From JAFGDI01 sp963662515 (lineage in GTDB: Bacteria > Planctomycetota > Phycisphaerae > Sedimentisphaerales > SM23-30), in contig OY759675.1 of NCBI GenBank assembly GCA_963662515.1, forward strand, positions 1,426,001 through 1,490,000: a stretch of 64,000 nt of DNA. The letters run 5' to 3'. The translations under genes and the position numbers were made by a program. The notes beneath the pieces are model-generated. The model searched no databases, was not told the DNA's origin, and saw nothing but the letters and a program-made list of their open reading frames with translations. This document shows, one piece after another, positions 1-10,080 of the stretch. Each line of letters begins with the position of its first letter. Position 1 is the first letter of the stretch.

Positions 1-2
1 AT

Positions 3-3000
3 GATCGCGGCTGGGTTGAGCTTACCTCAACAGAGGTTGGACTTATCGGTGCTACCAATAATCAGCAAACAGCAGGTGTGAGCAATAGCACAGGTAATTC
101 TTTTGATTCAGCCATAACGGTAGATGAATCAGGAAGACCGGTAGTAGTTTGGACTGAAGCATATAAGTCGAACAATACTGAGATATTTGTTAAACAGTGG
201 GACGGCGACAGTTGGGAAGAGATCGGTGAGAATTCAGCTTCAGTAAACCCGGCTGATGATAACAGTGGTATATCGAGTAATTCCTATCAGGATATTCAGC
301 CTGATATAGCTATAAATGATGATGGTGATATAATTGTTTCCTGGGTATGCTGGCATAATTGGTCTAATTATCAGACTAACGGTCAGGCGGGTATATATGT
401 GAAATATTTGCCCGGTGATGACCTGGACGGAGCTTGGCGCGGCTATAACTTCACGGCAGATGGCAGTAATGTTTCATCTGCCAGCGGAGCCGGTATTGCT
501 CAGGGCAATGGCGTTCCTGCAAATCGGGCTGGTCTGGGCTGGTATTATAATCCGCAGATAACTCTGGACAGTGCCGGTTCGCCAGCTGTCTCCTGGTTTG
601 GCTGGGGCAGAAATGAGAGCAAGGCTGTAGCCAGGAATCTTGAGAATCCCGGGGCAACCGATGATCCGTTCTGGGGTACATTTGCCAGTTATTTTTATGA
701 TCATGATTCTAATAGTGCCACTGCATATACATTTGAGATGCTTTTCGAGGATTATAATGAAAATGATTATGATTGGAAAGCAAACAGTAATGCAGCTAAT
801 AGCAATGTTCAGAGAGCAGTGGTTAATGAGCCTGATATGCTCGCCTGGGCTCCTTCGATATTATTTACCGGTACCGGTGCTGATGAAAAGATAATCATAT
901 CTTTTGTTCAGGCATCTTCTTCTTTTGCACCATCAGACCATGACCAGGAAGTTTTTGTTAAGTATTGGAACGGCACTGATGAGGCCTGGCAGAGTTATGG
1001 CCTGGGTTCTGATTCCAATGGTAATCCGCTGGCGAGTCAATATCCGGCAGATGTGCTTAATAGTGGTGATGTTGCTTATTTCGAGTTTAATGCCGACAGT
1101 ACCGATCAATATGATGTGGTAATGGCAGTGCCGGATGAAGATGGCACTAATGAAGGGCAGATGTATGTCTATAACCGTTATAGTGGTGCCTGGTCAACAA
1201 AGACACCAACAGCGGCCGCCGAAGATTTTAATACTATAGATTCTGATGGCGATGGAACCTTTGGTATTGGTCGGGTGTTTGACCTCGATGGCGAGCCTGA
1301 AATTGAATACAATGATATTACTAACGGCACTCCAATTGTAGCCTTCCTTGATGATACTAATGGTATGCCCTTTGTATATAAATATACCGTAAGTTATGGC
1401 TGGCTGCCGGTTGGTTCATATCTTGGCATTGATGGTCAGGCCGGTGGAGTTGCTGGAAATATTGATGCCGATGACAATGTTGGTATCGATGCCCAGGTGG
1501 GGCCCGGCGGCAAAATTCTGGTCGCTTATGTTGCTACTGATGACAATGGCAATCTCATAGCAAGTGATGACTTTGACTATGTGGTAACTCGCATTTATGA
1601 CCCGGTATCAGATACCTGGAGCGATGCCTACGATGGCCGCCTTACTACCGATTCAGTGCAGGAAGTTACCTATTTCTCTGATTTCAATGGTTTTGACTTC
1701 GATGAAGTAGGTGATCTTACTGAAGGTGAATATGATGACTATGGCCGGGTATATGATGAGAACGGAAAATGGTATTATTGGGAATCAGATCCTGATAATG
1801 ATGATGATGCCGTTGAAGGTGGTTTAACCGGTTATAGTGATGACAGTGCTGCTTATGGTCTGTTTACAGACCGTTTGCACGGCTGGTATAATAATGATGG
1901 TGATTTGCAGCAGGGCGCTTTGGAATTCCTGTTTACTCTGGAAGACGGTTCAACTCGTCAGGAGGTCACTGCACAGATGGATCATCAGTTTGAGATGATC
2001 AGTGATGGTGATGTTGTTATTGAATTTGATGCCTCACTTGATGGTCAGGGTGAGCTGGGCGATTGGGAAGTAACCGATCCTTTGCTAAATATGGACCTGT
2101 ACCTCTATCTTACCGTCAATGGCCGCGTGGTTGACATAAATGTTAATGATGCCCAGATCGATAATACTTACTTCCCGTATAGTGGCGAAGTTACGCCGGT
2201 TGCTGTTTGTATGGCCGGCACTCTTATGTCTATGACCCAGTTCAAATTCGATACTACCCAGATGCAGTATGCCAATGGCGCTGCGGTAGATCTGACCGTT
2301 GGCGAGAACACTATAGGCTTTATAGCTTATGCTGCAAATAACGGCGGGGTACCTGTTGCCGCTGAGCAGAAGGGCGCCATTCGTATTGATAATGTTGTTG
2401 TCTATCAGAGAATGATATCTGAAAGTCGTTTTGTTAGTGGTGATACCGATACCTTTGATAATACCAGCTTAGCGGCAATGACAGCAGCAGGTAAGGTTTG
2501 GACACCTTCGGGTGCGGTAACCGGCACACTTAAGAATGGTGTAGGCCAGACTGGCAGTGTGGATGATGATGCCTTGAATATCTCTTTTGCCAGTTCAGCC
2601 ACTCAGGCGGGTGTTTTTACCCGTACGAGCAGTATGTCAGAATATGGTTATGTCAGATTAGACTTTGATTATCGCATGGTAACAAATAAAGATTTCAGTG
2701 ACGACGATGAATTGCAGCTTACTGTCTCTACAACAGCCGGCGGTGTATTGGGAACTTATACTGTAACTGGCGCTAATGCCGACAGTGAATGGGTAAGGGT
2801 TTCAGTGGTTGCCCCTGCAGTTGATGTTACTGGTGCGGTTCATATTATCTTTACCGCGGCTGTAACTAATGGCGATGTTTCTGTTGCCGGTACTGCCGAT
2901 GTATATATCGATAATGTTGATATAAGCCATTCGCTGGCAATTGATCTGGGCGGAGAAATCGATGTCGATAATCCTGATACAACTGATGGCAGTAGCTGGG

Positions 3001-6000
3001 CGTTTTTGGGTACTGGCGGTATTACGGCTGACTATGATAATACTGCTGGCAGTGGAGGTGATGGTGCTATTGTAATAACACTACCTGATGGTGTAAATGG
3101 TACCAGCTTTGGTGCGGTTGGTTATTATTTTGAAACCCCCGCTGGGCCTGCTGTTAATTATTCTTACCTGAGTATAGATTTCTCCTATAATATCGAGCTT
3201 GCTGCCAATGCTGTTGGGCTGGGCGATTATGGCCAGTTAGCTGTTTTGTTAGTCCGGGATGATGACGGTAATGGCGTATTAGATAGTACAGATACTGCCG
3301 TTTATCGCTCAGATGCAGGTTTATTCCGCCAATATTCTGATGGTGTTACTGGCGGTAATAGTGGCTGGGTAGATGTTACCGATTTTAATGTCGGTATCGT
3401 TAATGGTAATAATAAATATTTTGTTGTATTTGATGGTTTCGTGTCTGACAGTGCTGCCGGTAATGATTCATATATAAGGCTCGACGATGTGGCCTTGAAA
3501 TATACTGGCGCTAGTGAATGGTCTTCTAATGAGACCAATGATACCGACAACGGAGGCAATAACACAGTAGGCTGGGATAATAACGGCAACTGGAATTACA
3601 ATTTCCGCGGCGATATGCATTCTTCGCTTATTGACAATGGCACCATTGATATTCATAGCCAGTTATTGACTATTCCCGATTATAATCAGGCATATAACGG
3701 TGATGCGATCGTTGCTTTCCGTTATCGTCATGATGGTATTGATTTCATTCAGGCAAATTTACCTGATCTGACCGATATTCGTGTGCTGGTTGATGGTGTC
3801 GAATATGATAAAGACCAGATCGCAGCCCAGCTTGGTGGTACTGACCTGTATTTTGACTATTATGACAGTTGGTCAACAGGCAATCGCGATGACCTAAAAT
3901 ACACCTGGTTCAAAATAACCATACCAGATCTGCCGGCAGGCGATCATGATATCAGTTTTGAGCTGATGGGTGGAGATGACTTCTGGATCGATAATGTAGT
4001 TGTGCAGAGTACCCGTTCTCGTACTGATACTATCGATCCTATCGTTAAACTCGGAGCTGTTGGTCAGGATGGTGTTCGTCCCTTTGTTGTGGGTGCCACC
4101 TATGCCTCTGATGAGCTTCTTATTTATCCGGGCAGCGGCAGTGATCTGGGCGATAAGCATTTGATCAACAACCATCTGGCAGGCAGTGGAGTATATCCTT
4201 TTGGAGCTGATGCTTTTTATCATGCAGCCCTGTTTGAACTTAATGATAATACCTGGGAAAAGTATGGTAACAGTCATGTTGCTCTTGGTAATCTTTCTCT
4301 GGTAGGCGTACCCGGCTCTGACACTTCAGTGCCAATTGCTGAATTATATTCTCTTGAGGATTTCGCAATAGGTGATAATCAGCTTATATGGGTGGCCCTG
4401 TCACATGCTACTACAGATCCGGTTGATACTGATGATGCTGATAGTGACATCAACTTCTTTGCCGTTCATCCGTTTAATATGACTAATCCCCCGGCATATT
4501 ATGGCCCGCATACCGATCTGGACATTGTTATCAGACGCTGGGACATTGTTGATGCCAATGATACTGACAATCAGGAATGGCTTGATGTGCCTGCCCCAAT
4601 TACATTAGATACCTGGACGACAGATCATGAGCTGCGTGCCACATTTAAGGGCCAGTTGACAAGCAGTCCGGACCAGAGCATAATATTTGCCTGGACTAAC
4701 CTTGACCCGGATGGGGCAAGGTTCAGCTCCCATGCCTACAAAAACATTAATGGCACCTGGGAGGCTTTCGGATCTGACACGGTTAATGGCAATATCCAGA
4801 ATAACCGGAGCTGGTCGGCAACACTGATGCACGAAATGATCGTTGATTCATCAGGTAATCCGCTCGTACTTTATGGTATGACCCATCTTGATATGTATGC
4901 TCTGCGTGAATTTGTGCTGGAAAGAGATGATAGCGATGCTGTGATCTCGATTCCAGGCAGTAATGGCCTTTTCCTTGATTTTGGCCAGATCAGCCGCGGT
5001 GTTGTTTCCCGCCAGATGACGGTTGCTAATATTGGTCTTGGTGATCTTATAGTCCAGAATATATCTTTTGGCGGTCTGGAAGCTATCGAAGCAGGATTTA
5101 CTATTACCAATGATCCTGGTATTGGAACCAGCCAGTCGATCATACCGGCAGGGGCTAACAGCCGCTATAGCTATAATATCCAGTTTGACCGGTCCAAGAT
5201 CGATCCGAACCTTTATGGTACATTCGAAGGTGTGATCGTGGTTCAGACCAATGAAGGCAGATCTGAGAATCACCCCTTTGATAACTTCCAGGAGGTTAAT
5301 GTTCGGGTTGTTATTGAAAATGCCGGTGATGTGATCATTGACAGTGATTATTATTATTTCGATGATAAGATCGTGGCAGGTAATTTTGATCCAAATGACC
5401 ATGATGATGATAACAATATAACCGTTAACAACCCTTATGAATGGCAGACACAGACAATTTATGTTCGTAATGATGGAACCGATACCCTTAATGTAAATTC
5501 TTTGGTACATACCGGTGCTGGTTTTGCTATCAAGTCGATCAAAAAGAATGGCAGTGACCTTGCCATAAATAATATGGATGCTGATGATGATGGTCTGCTT
5601 GATGCCGGTACTTCTCTGGAGGCTGGCGAATATCTTGCAGTGGAAGTGGCCTTTATTCCCAAAGAGGCCGGCCTTTACAATGAGACTATCTTTGTTTGTA
5701 CTGATGATACCTTTGAACCGGTAATTCCGATCCGTCTGCTGGGTTATGGCCTTAATGGCGGTGACCTGGAAGTGCAGACTTCCCTTGATGGTATTACCTG
5801 GACAACAGTATGGCGTACCAATGCATCTGATGGCAGCGACGATATAGACAGGATACTGGACCTGGGTTCCACTCTCTGGGGAACTTCTGATGCCACCCCG
5901 TTGATGGTGAGAGTGAACAATACCGGCAGTACAACTATGAATGTTGAAAATATCAGATTCCAGAGTGGTACAGCTCAGGTAGCTTTCAGTCCTGATGCAG

Positions 6001-8669
6001 TTATATCTGATATAGATATTGCCCCGGGCAGCTCTTATACCTTTACTTTGACCTATACTCCTGATACCGGTCTGGTGGAAGATATTAATGCTGAAGATAG
6101 TATAAGATATCTTATGGAAAGTCTGTTTATTCTGACTGATGCACTGGATGATTCAGAGGTTGTTCTTTCCGTTGTCGGCTATGCTGTGCCTAAAGCCCCG
6201 GTATTGCAGGTTATTGATGCCGACACCGGTGATATTGTTGGCGGTTGGGACCCGGAAAGGGGCTTTGTAACCGATGGCTTGATGAATCTGGGTACTGGCA
6301 ATGTTGGTTCCAGTGTCTTTACCAGAACCGTATTCCTGCGTAATCTTGGTGGTGCTCCGCTTACGGTCAATGGTTTGTCCGTTGGCTATGTTGGTGCAAA
6401 TGCTTCAGATTATGTGATTACGCCGGCTAATTCACTTAATAGTGATCTTGATAATACAATCCTAACTATGGATGGCCTGAACTATACTGTTAACATTACC
6501 ATGACCCCGACTGTTGACGGTGAGTTAAAGTCAATGTTCATGGTTGATTATTACTGGACAGATATCTATGGCAGTTCCAAGTATGACCTTTCCTATACCG
6601 GATTATTTGCCAAGGTGACGGATCAGGCGATTGTTCTTTCTGATAATGATGGTATTGTAAATAATACTATTCTTGATTTCCAGAAAGTTGGTATCGGTGG
6701 AACTGGCTATGGCAGCGTAATAATAACTAATCAGGGCAGTAGTAAGCTTAATATCCTGGGTTGGGAGCTTTACAATAATGGTGTTTTAGTTGTTGACTCA
6801 GATCTGAACGATGACTGGGTAACCAACGCTAATTCGCCATTCAGCATGTTGGCCTATGAATCTTCATTCAAGATAAACGGCAATGCTTCACATACTATTC
6901 CGCTTACCTTCGATCCTTTAGCTGCTGATACTGTGTATCCCGCTATGATCAGAATATATAGTGATGATGCTACCCAAACCGATAATGGTGATGGCAGATA
7001 TTATACTGATTACATAATTTCCGGTGAAGGTGTTACCCCTGGTGTTCTGGCAACAGATGTAACCGAAGTTGATTTCGGTGCAGTTGAGTTTGGCCAGCAC
7101 TGGAGTGATGGTAATGGTGGCTTCCGCCAGACGGTAACGATAACCAATACCAGTACAGTCAACATATCTCTGGTAAATATTTATTCTACCAGTGATGTAT
7201 TTAATGTGTGGACTGATATGGATAATGATCAGTTATTTGTCTCCGGCAGTATAACTAATGGCGATTATGTACTCGCCCCTAATGAATCGATTGATGTGGC
7301 GATCTCGTTCTATGCTGCCCAGCCATTCTTTAATACCTCTACAGGTGTTTTGCCCAAGCTGGTATTTGAATATGATAATTACAGCGGCAGTGAGACATTG
7401 CAGTCTCAGGAAGTAAGCCTTCATGCCAGTGTGGTTATGGCTGATTCACCTTCCAGCAGAAGTAATAAACTTATCTGGTCTGACACAAATGGCAAGCTGG
7501 TAACTATCAGTCTGGCCGGACCGGGCAGTTTCTCAGTTTTGGCTGTATCTTCTGACAATAAAGATATTGGTGCGATTATCCTCTCTGGAACTACCAGCAA
7601 GAGTACTTTGAAAATAGTTGGCGAGAATAATAATGATCTCCCTATCTCTACGATCGGCTCGATAGTTGGGGCTAATGGCCAGGCTATTTCTGAGATTGGC
7701 AGTATTATTATGCAGAATGTTAATTTTGATGGTACAGCTTATGATACCGCTGGTTATGACCATGATATTTATGTTCAGAGTCTGACTGGCAAACTCATTC
7801 TGGGTGATATTGTTGATACTGCTGATATTTATGTTGCTTCAACCTCAACTGGTGGGGCAGCTATAACTACCGGCGCTATTGCAACTGGCACAGATATTTA
7901 CATCGGCGGTAATGTTAAATCATTCACTGTTGACAGTAAGACGAATAATTCCGGTGGTGTACAAGGTGACAGCTTGTATGTTGGTGGCGATCTTCGTTCC
8001 TTTGTAGTTAAGGATTATGGCCCTGTTGCAATGGATATTGAGGTTGCTGGCGATCTTAAGACCCTTAATGCCGGCCGCAGCAATTTCTATACCGGCGATA
8101 TTTATGTTGATGGTAGCCTGGGTAATGTAAACCTGTCTGCGGCAACCATTACCGGAAGTGTTATATCTGATAATCTTAATAAGATGACTGCTTTTGCTTT
8201 AGATGGTGCTACTATTGCCGTACAGGATACTATCCGTCAGATATCGGTAAGGGATGATATGATCGATTCGCTGATTCTGGCTGGTGTTACACCTGGTGCT
8301 GATAAAATAATTGGCAATACCCTTACCAATGATGATGTTCTGGTAGGTGGTTCGACTATAGGTAAAGTTATTATAGGTGGTACCGCTACTGATAGCAGCA
8401 TATTGGCCGGCGTTGGTGCTAATCCTTCCGGTAGCTATCAGGTGTTTGGCAGCACTGCCGATCAGCAGCCGCTTACCTCAGTCAGTGGTACTATTGGCTA
8501 TGTCAAGTTTGGCGATGTTAAACTCGGTGCTGGCAATACTCTGGAATATGGTGTTGCTGCTGGTACCAGTGTTAATAAGTTTATCTTAAAATCTAAGACA
8601 TACAGGGCGCCGGAGGCCTGGAATCTCGATGGTATTATTGGTAATGACTTCTTCCTGAAGACTTTCTGA
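3..8669 (+). CDS. giant acidic secreted protein, C-terminal 2888 aa (5' end outside window)
   Basis: The frame is open from the first base. The first usable start inside the window (GTG at 78) has no ribosome site and splits a repeat, so this is the 3' part of a larger gene. The N-terminal third repeats a pattern like 'P-IAINDDGDIIVSW' followed by 'YVKYWNG-W', resembling exo-sialidase/BNR-like beta-propeller or hydrolase-repeat units. Around residues 1655-2480 there are at least four HYDIN/ASPM-like 'choice-of-anchor D' Ig modules (for example LDFGQISRGVVSRQMTVANI, and VDFGAVEFGQ followed by TVTITNTS). The last ~400 residues (from nt ~7460) form a Gly/Asp-rich ladder of short beta strands ('DIYIGGNVKSFTV', 'SLYVGGDLRSFVV', 'DIEVAGDLKTL'), which suggests a beta-solenoid. 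It is very rich in Asp and Gly with few Cys, as in Ca-binding surface proteins. No catalytic motif was seen. A role as surface/extracellular adhesin or matrix protein is inference. It ends 42 nt before a strong terminator. Confidence 0.85.
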   Translation, partial: DRGWVELTSTEVGLIGATNNQQTAGVSNSTGNSFDSAITVDESGRPVVVWTEAYKSNNTEIFVKQWDGDSWEEIGENSASVNPADDNSGISSNSYQDIQPDIAINDDGDIIVSWVCWHNWSNYQTNGQAGIYVKYLPGDDLDGAWRGYNFTADGSNVSSASGAGIAQGNGVPANRAGLGWYYNPQITLDSAGSPAVSWFGWGRNESKAVARNLENPGATDDPFWGTFASYFYDHDSNSATAYTFEMLFEDYNENDYDWKANSNAANSNVQRAVVNEPDMLAWAPSILFTGTGADEKIIISFVQASSSFAPSDHDQEVFVKYWNGTDEAWQSYGLGSDSNGNPLASQYPADVLNSGDVAYFEFNADSTDQYDVVMAVPDEDGTNEGQMYVYNRYSGAWSTKTPTAAAEDFNTIDSDGDGTFGIGRVFDLDGEPEIEYNDITNGTPIVAFLDDTNGMPFVYKYTVSYGWLPVGSYLGIDGQAGGVAGNIDADDNVGIDAQVGPGGKILVAYVATDDNGNLIASDDFDYVVTRIYDPVSDTWSDAYDGRLTTDSVQEVTYFSDFNGFDFDEVGDLTEGEYDDYGRVYDENGKWYYWESDPDNDDDAVEGGLTGYSDDSAAYGLFTDRLHGWYNNDGDLQQGALEFLFTLEDGSTRQEVTAQMDHQFEMISDGDVVIEFDASLDGQGELGDWEVTDPLLNMDLYLYLTVNGRVVDINVNDAQIDNTYFPYSGEVTPVAVCMAGTLMSMTQFKFDTTQMQYANGAAVDLTVGENTIGFIAYAANNGGVPVAAEQKGAIRIDNVVVYQRMISESRFVSGDTDTFDNTSLAAMTAAGKVWTPSGAVTGTLKNGVGQTGSVDDDALNISFASSATQAGVFTRTSSMSEYGYVRLDFDYRMVTNKDFSDDDELQLTVSTTAGGVLGTYTVTGANADSEWVRVSVVAPAVDVTGAVHIIFTAAVTNGDVSVAGTADVYIDNVDISHSLAIDLGGEIDVDNPDTTDGSSWAFLGTGGITADYDNTAGSGGDGAIVITLPDGVNGTSFGAVGYYFETPAGPAVNYSYLSIDFSYNIELAANAVGLGDYGQLAVLLVRDDDGNGVLDSTDTAVYRSDAGLFRQYSDGVTGGNSGWVDVTDFNVGIVNGNNKYFVVFDGFVSDSAAGNDSYIRLDDVALKYTGASEWSSNETNDTDNGGNNTVGWDNNGNWNYNFRGDMHSSLIDNGTIDIHSQLLTIPDYNQAYNGDAIVAFRYRHDGIDFIQANLPDLTDIRVLVDGVEYDKDQIAAQLGGTDLYFDYYDSWSTGNRDDLKYTWFKITIPDLPAGDHDISFELMGGDDFWIDNVVVQSTRSRTDTIDPIVKLGAVGQDGVRPFVVGATYASDELLIYPGSGSDLGDKHLINNHLAGSGVYPFGADAFYHAALFELNDNTWEKYGNSHVALGNLSLVGVPGSDTSVPIAELYSLEDFAIGDNQLIWVALSHATTDPVDTDDADSDINFFAVHPFNMTNPPAYYGPHTDLDIVIRRWDIVDANDTDNQEWLDVPAPITLDTWTTDHELRATFKGQLTSSPDQSIIFAWTNLDPDGARFSSHAYKNINGTWEAFGSDTVNGNIQNNRSWSATLMHEMIVDSSGNPLVLYGMTHLDMYALREFVLERDDSDAVISIPGSNGLFLDFGQISRGVVSRQMTVANIGLGDLIVQNISFGGLEAIEAGFTITNDPGIGTSQSIIPAGANSRYSYNIQFDRSKIDPNLYGTFEGVIVVQTNEGRSENHPFDNFQEVNVRVVIENAGDVIIDSDYYYFDDKIVAGNFDPNDHDDDNNITVNNPYEWQTQTIYVRNDGTDTLNVNSLVHTGAGFAIKSIKKNGSDLAINNMDADDDGLLDAGTSLEAGEYLAVEVAFIPKEAGLYNETIFVCTDDTFEPVIPIRLLGYGLNGGDLEVQTSLDGITWTTVWRTNASDGSDDIDRILDLGSTLWGTSDATPLMVRVNNTGSTTMNVENIRFQSGTAQVAFSPDAVISDIDIAPGSSYTFTLTYTPDTGLVEDINAEDSIRYLMESLFILTDALDDSEVVLSVVGYAVPKAPVLQVIDADTGDIVGGWDPERGFVTDGLMNLGTGNVGSSVFTRTVFLRNLGGAPLTVNGLSVGYVGANASDYVITPANSLNSDLDNTILTMDGLNYTVNITMTPTVDGELKSMFMVDYYWTDIYGSSKYDLSYTGLFAKVTDQAIVLSDNDGIVNNTILDFQKVGIGGTGYGSVIITNQGSSKLNILGWELYNNGVLVVDSDLNDDWVTNANSPFSMLAYESSFKINGNASHTIPLTFDPLAADTVYPAMIRIYSDDATQTDNGDGRYYTDYIISGEGVTPGVLATDVTEVDFGAVEFGQHWSDGNGGFRQTVTITNTSTVNISLVNIYSTSDVFNVWTDMDNDQLFVSGSITNGDYVLAPNESIDVAISFYAAQPFFNTSTGVLPKLVFEYDNYSGSETLQSQEVSLHASVVMADSPSSRSNKLIWSDTNGKLVTISLAGPGSFSVLAVSSDNKDIGAIILSGTTSKSTLKIVGENNNDLPISTIGSIVGANGQAISEIGSIIMQNVNFDGTAYDTAGYDHDIYVQSLTGKLILGDIVDTADIYVASTSTGGAAITTGAIATGTDIYIGGNVKSFTVDSKTNNSGGVQGDSLYVGGDLRSFVVKDYGPVAMDIEVAGDLKTLNAGRSNFYTGDIYVDGSLGNVNLSAATITGSVISDNLNKMTAFALDGATIAVQDTIRQISVRDDMIDSLILAGVTPGADKIIGNTLTNDDVLVGGSTIGKVIIGGTATDSSILAGVGANPSGSYQVFGSTADQQPLTSVSGTIGYVKFGDVKLGAGNTLEYGVAAGTSVNKFILKSKTYRAPEAWNLDGIIGNDFFLKTF

Positions 8670-8710
8670 TAAATAAGAAACAGATCGGCGAAATAGCCGG
8701 GCTTATAATA

Positions 8711-8755
8711 AAAAAAGACAGTTAGGAATTTTTGTTCCTGCTGTCTTTTTTTTTT
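8711..8755 (+). terminator. Rho-independent terminator of the giant gene
   Basis: A-rich 5' arm AAAAAAGACAG..AGGAA, short loop TTTTTG, arm TTCCT..CTGTC, then an uninterrupted run of ten or more T (8746-8755). Located 42 nt after the stop codon. Confidence 0.9.
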
Positions 8756-9073
8756 GAATCCTGAGATTCTTCCTTTGCTCGGTGAGACTGACTTTTGCCT
8801 GTCTTTATTTCACTAATATAGATATCGGTTTTTCGCCGGGGCATTTTAGTTGCTTTCTGTTATTTCTTAGAATTTCCACTTTGTCAATTGGTGGTCTGTG
8901 ACGATTGTATCAGTCAGGCAAATAGTGCCTCGTTAATATTATTCATATTATGTTTTTTCAAAATATAAATAAAAATGTGTAATAATATCTAATCTCCTTC
9001 GACTAGAACACTGGCTGGTAGTGGTTATTAGCTGTTTGTTGCTTTGAAAGATTATAACATAAGGAGAATTATT
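8756..9073. other. intergenic spacer before the coiled-coil gene
   Basis: About 320 nt, AT-rich towards its 3' end (8941-8995). It contains a small inverted repeat AGGCA-AATAG-TGCCT at 8916-8930. No convincing small gene or RNA was seen. It presumably carries the promoter for the gene at 9074. Confidence 0.5.
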
Positions 9074-9928
9074 ATGTTCACTAAATTTGTTAAGTCCTCG
9101 TTTTTTATAGGTTTAGGTGTTCTGCTGTTGGCTGTTCTGCTTTTCGGCTCTTCTGCCGGCAGTTTCATATCCAGTTCGTTCCGTCAGGTTCAAACCAAGG
9201 TAGCTGATAATGTTCCTTTGGAATTTGAGTTGCAGCGGGCCAAAGATATGCTGGAACAGATAATTCCAGAAATGACTGCCAATATTCAACTTATATCACA
9301 GGAAGAAGTCGAGATAGCTTCACTTAAGGCACAGATAAACGAAAATGTCAAACCTCTGGCTATGGAACGCAATCAGATACAGTTACTTACTGGTCAGGTG
9401 CAACTTCAGAACGCCTCATATCAGGTTGGGGGGCATCAGTTCACTCAGCAGGAGCTTACTAATGAGCTGGCCAATCGGTTTGAACGGTTCCGTCAGGCAG
9501 AAATGCTCCAGAACAGCAGGGTTAAGATGCTGGAGACCAGAGAAAAGTCACTTAAAAACGCAATTGCCGTACTGGCCTCGACTAAAGAGAATAAAGCCTT
9601 ATTAGAAAACAAGATAGCTGCTCTTGAAAGTCAGTATCGTCTGATCCAGGCATCTTCTGTTGGTACCAGTTATAGTATCAATAACAGTTCACTGGCCAAG
9701 ACTGAAAAACTTATCGGCCAGATCAAGAAACGCCTCGATGTAGCCGAGCGGGTATTGGCAAATAATGGCAAATTCCTTAATGAGAATATCGATAATAGCC
9801 AGAATGTCATTGATACAGCTGACCTGGTGGGCCAGATCAACGATTACATGAGTCCGCAGCAGCCTGCGGTTTTGCCTATCGACTCAGCGGATGAGGGTGG
9901 CGATCTGCAAAATGCTGTGGCCAGATAA
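9074..9928 (+). CDS. membrane-anchored coiled-coil protein, PspA-like in layout
   Basis: I chose the ATG at 9074 because AAGGAG lies at 9061-9066, 7 nt upstream. An upstream TTG (9044) has no such site. The 284-aa product has one N-terminal membrane segment (about residues 6-30, rich in Leu/Val/Gly) followed by long helical, charged, heptad-like sequence (about 40-240) with many Glu, Lys, Gln and Leu and no Cys. The tail is short and acidic. The segment 'VPLEFELQRAKDMLEQIIPE' followed by 'LISQEEVEIASLK' recalls planctomycete membrane coiled-coil proteins distantly like PspA/IM30, but this is a layout comparison only. It opens a same-strand run leading to the FHA-like protein and the Ser/Thr kinase, so a role in envelope signalling or scaffolding is inferred. 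Confidence 0.75.
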   Translation: MFTKFVKSSFFIGLGVLLLAVLLFGSSAGSFISSSFRQVQTKVADNVPLEFELQRAKDMLEQIIPEMTANIQLISQEEVEIASLKAQINENVKPLAMERNQIQLLTGQVQLQNASYQVGGHQFTQQELTNELANRFERFRQAEMLQNSRVKMLETREKSLKNAIAVLASTKENKALLENKIAALESQYRLIQASSVGTSYSINNSSLAKTEKLIGQIKKRLDVAERVLANNGKFLNENIDNSQNVIDTADLVGQINDYMSPQQPAVLPIDSADEGGDLQNAVAR

Positions 9929-9942
9929 AATTCTGATCGATA

Positions 9943-9977
9943 CCAACTGGCACGGATATATAATTCGTGTCAGTTGG
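9943..9977 (+). terminator. hairpin after the coiled-coil gene (possible weak terminator or processing site)
   Basis: Arms CCAACTGGCACG (9943-9954) and CGTGTCAGTTGG (9966-9977) pair at 11 of 12 positions (one G-T) around an 11-nt AT loop. It lies 14 nt past the stop of the coiled-coil gene. No T run follows, so partial termination or mRNA processing is as likely as true termination. Confidence 0.5.
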
Positions 9978-10080
9978 CTGATAGTCAGTGACTAATAGTG
10001 TTACTTAGCCCTTGTATGCCAGTTAAAGATGCGTTAAAATAGTTAGTGATAAGGTCTTATGTTCATACTGGAGATTCCTT

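Noticed and set aside
4851..5510. 219-codon minus-strand frame
   Set aside because: It lies wholly inside the giant gene, whose frame is clean and repeat-rich; this is a shadow.
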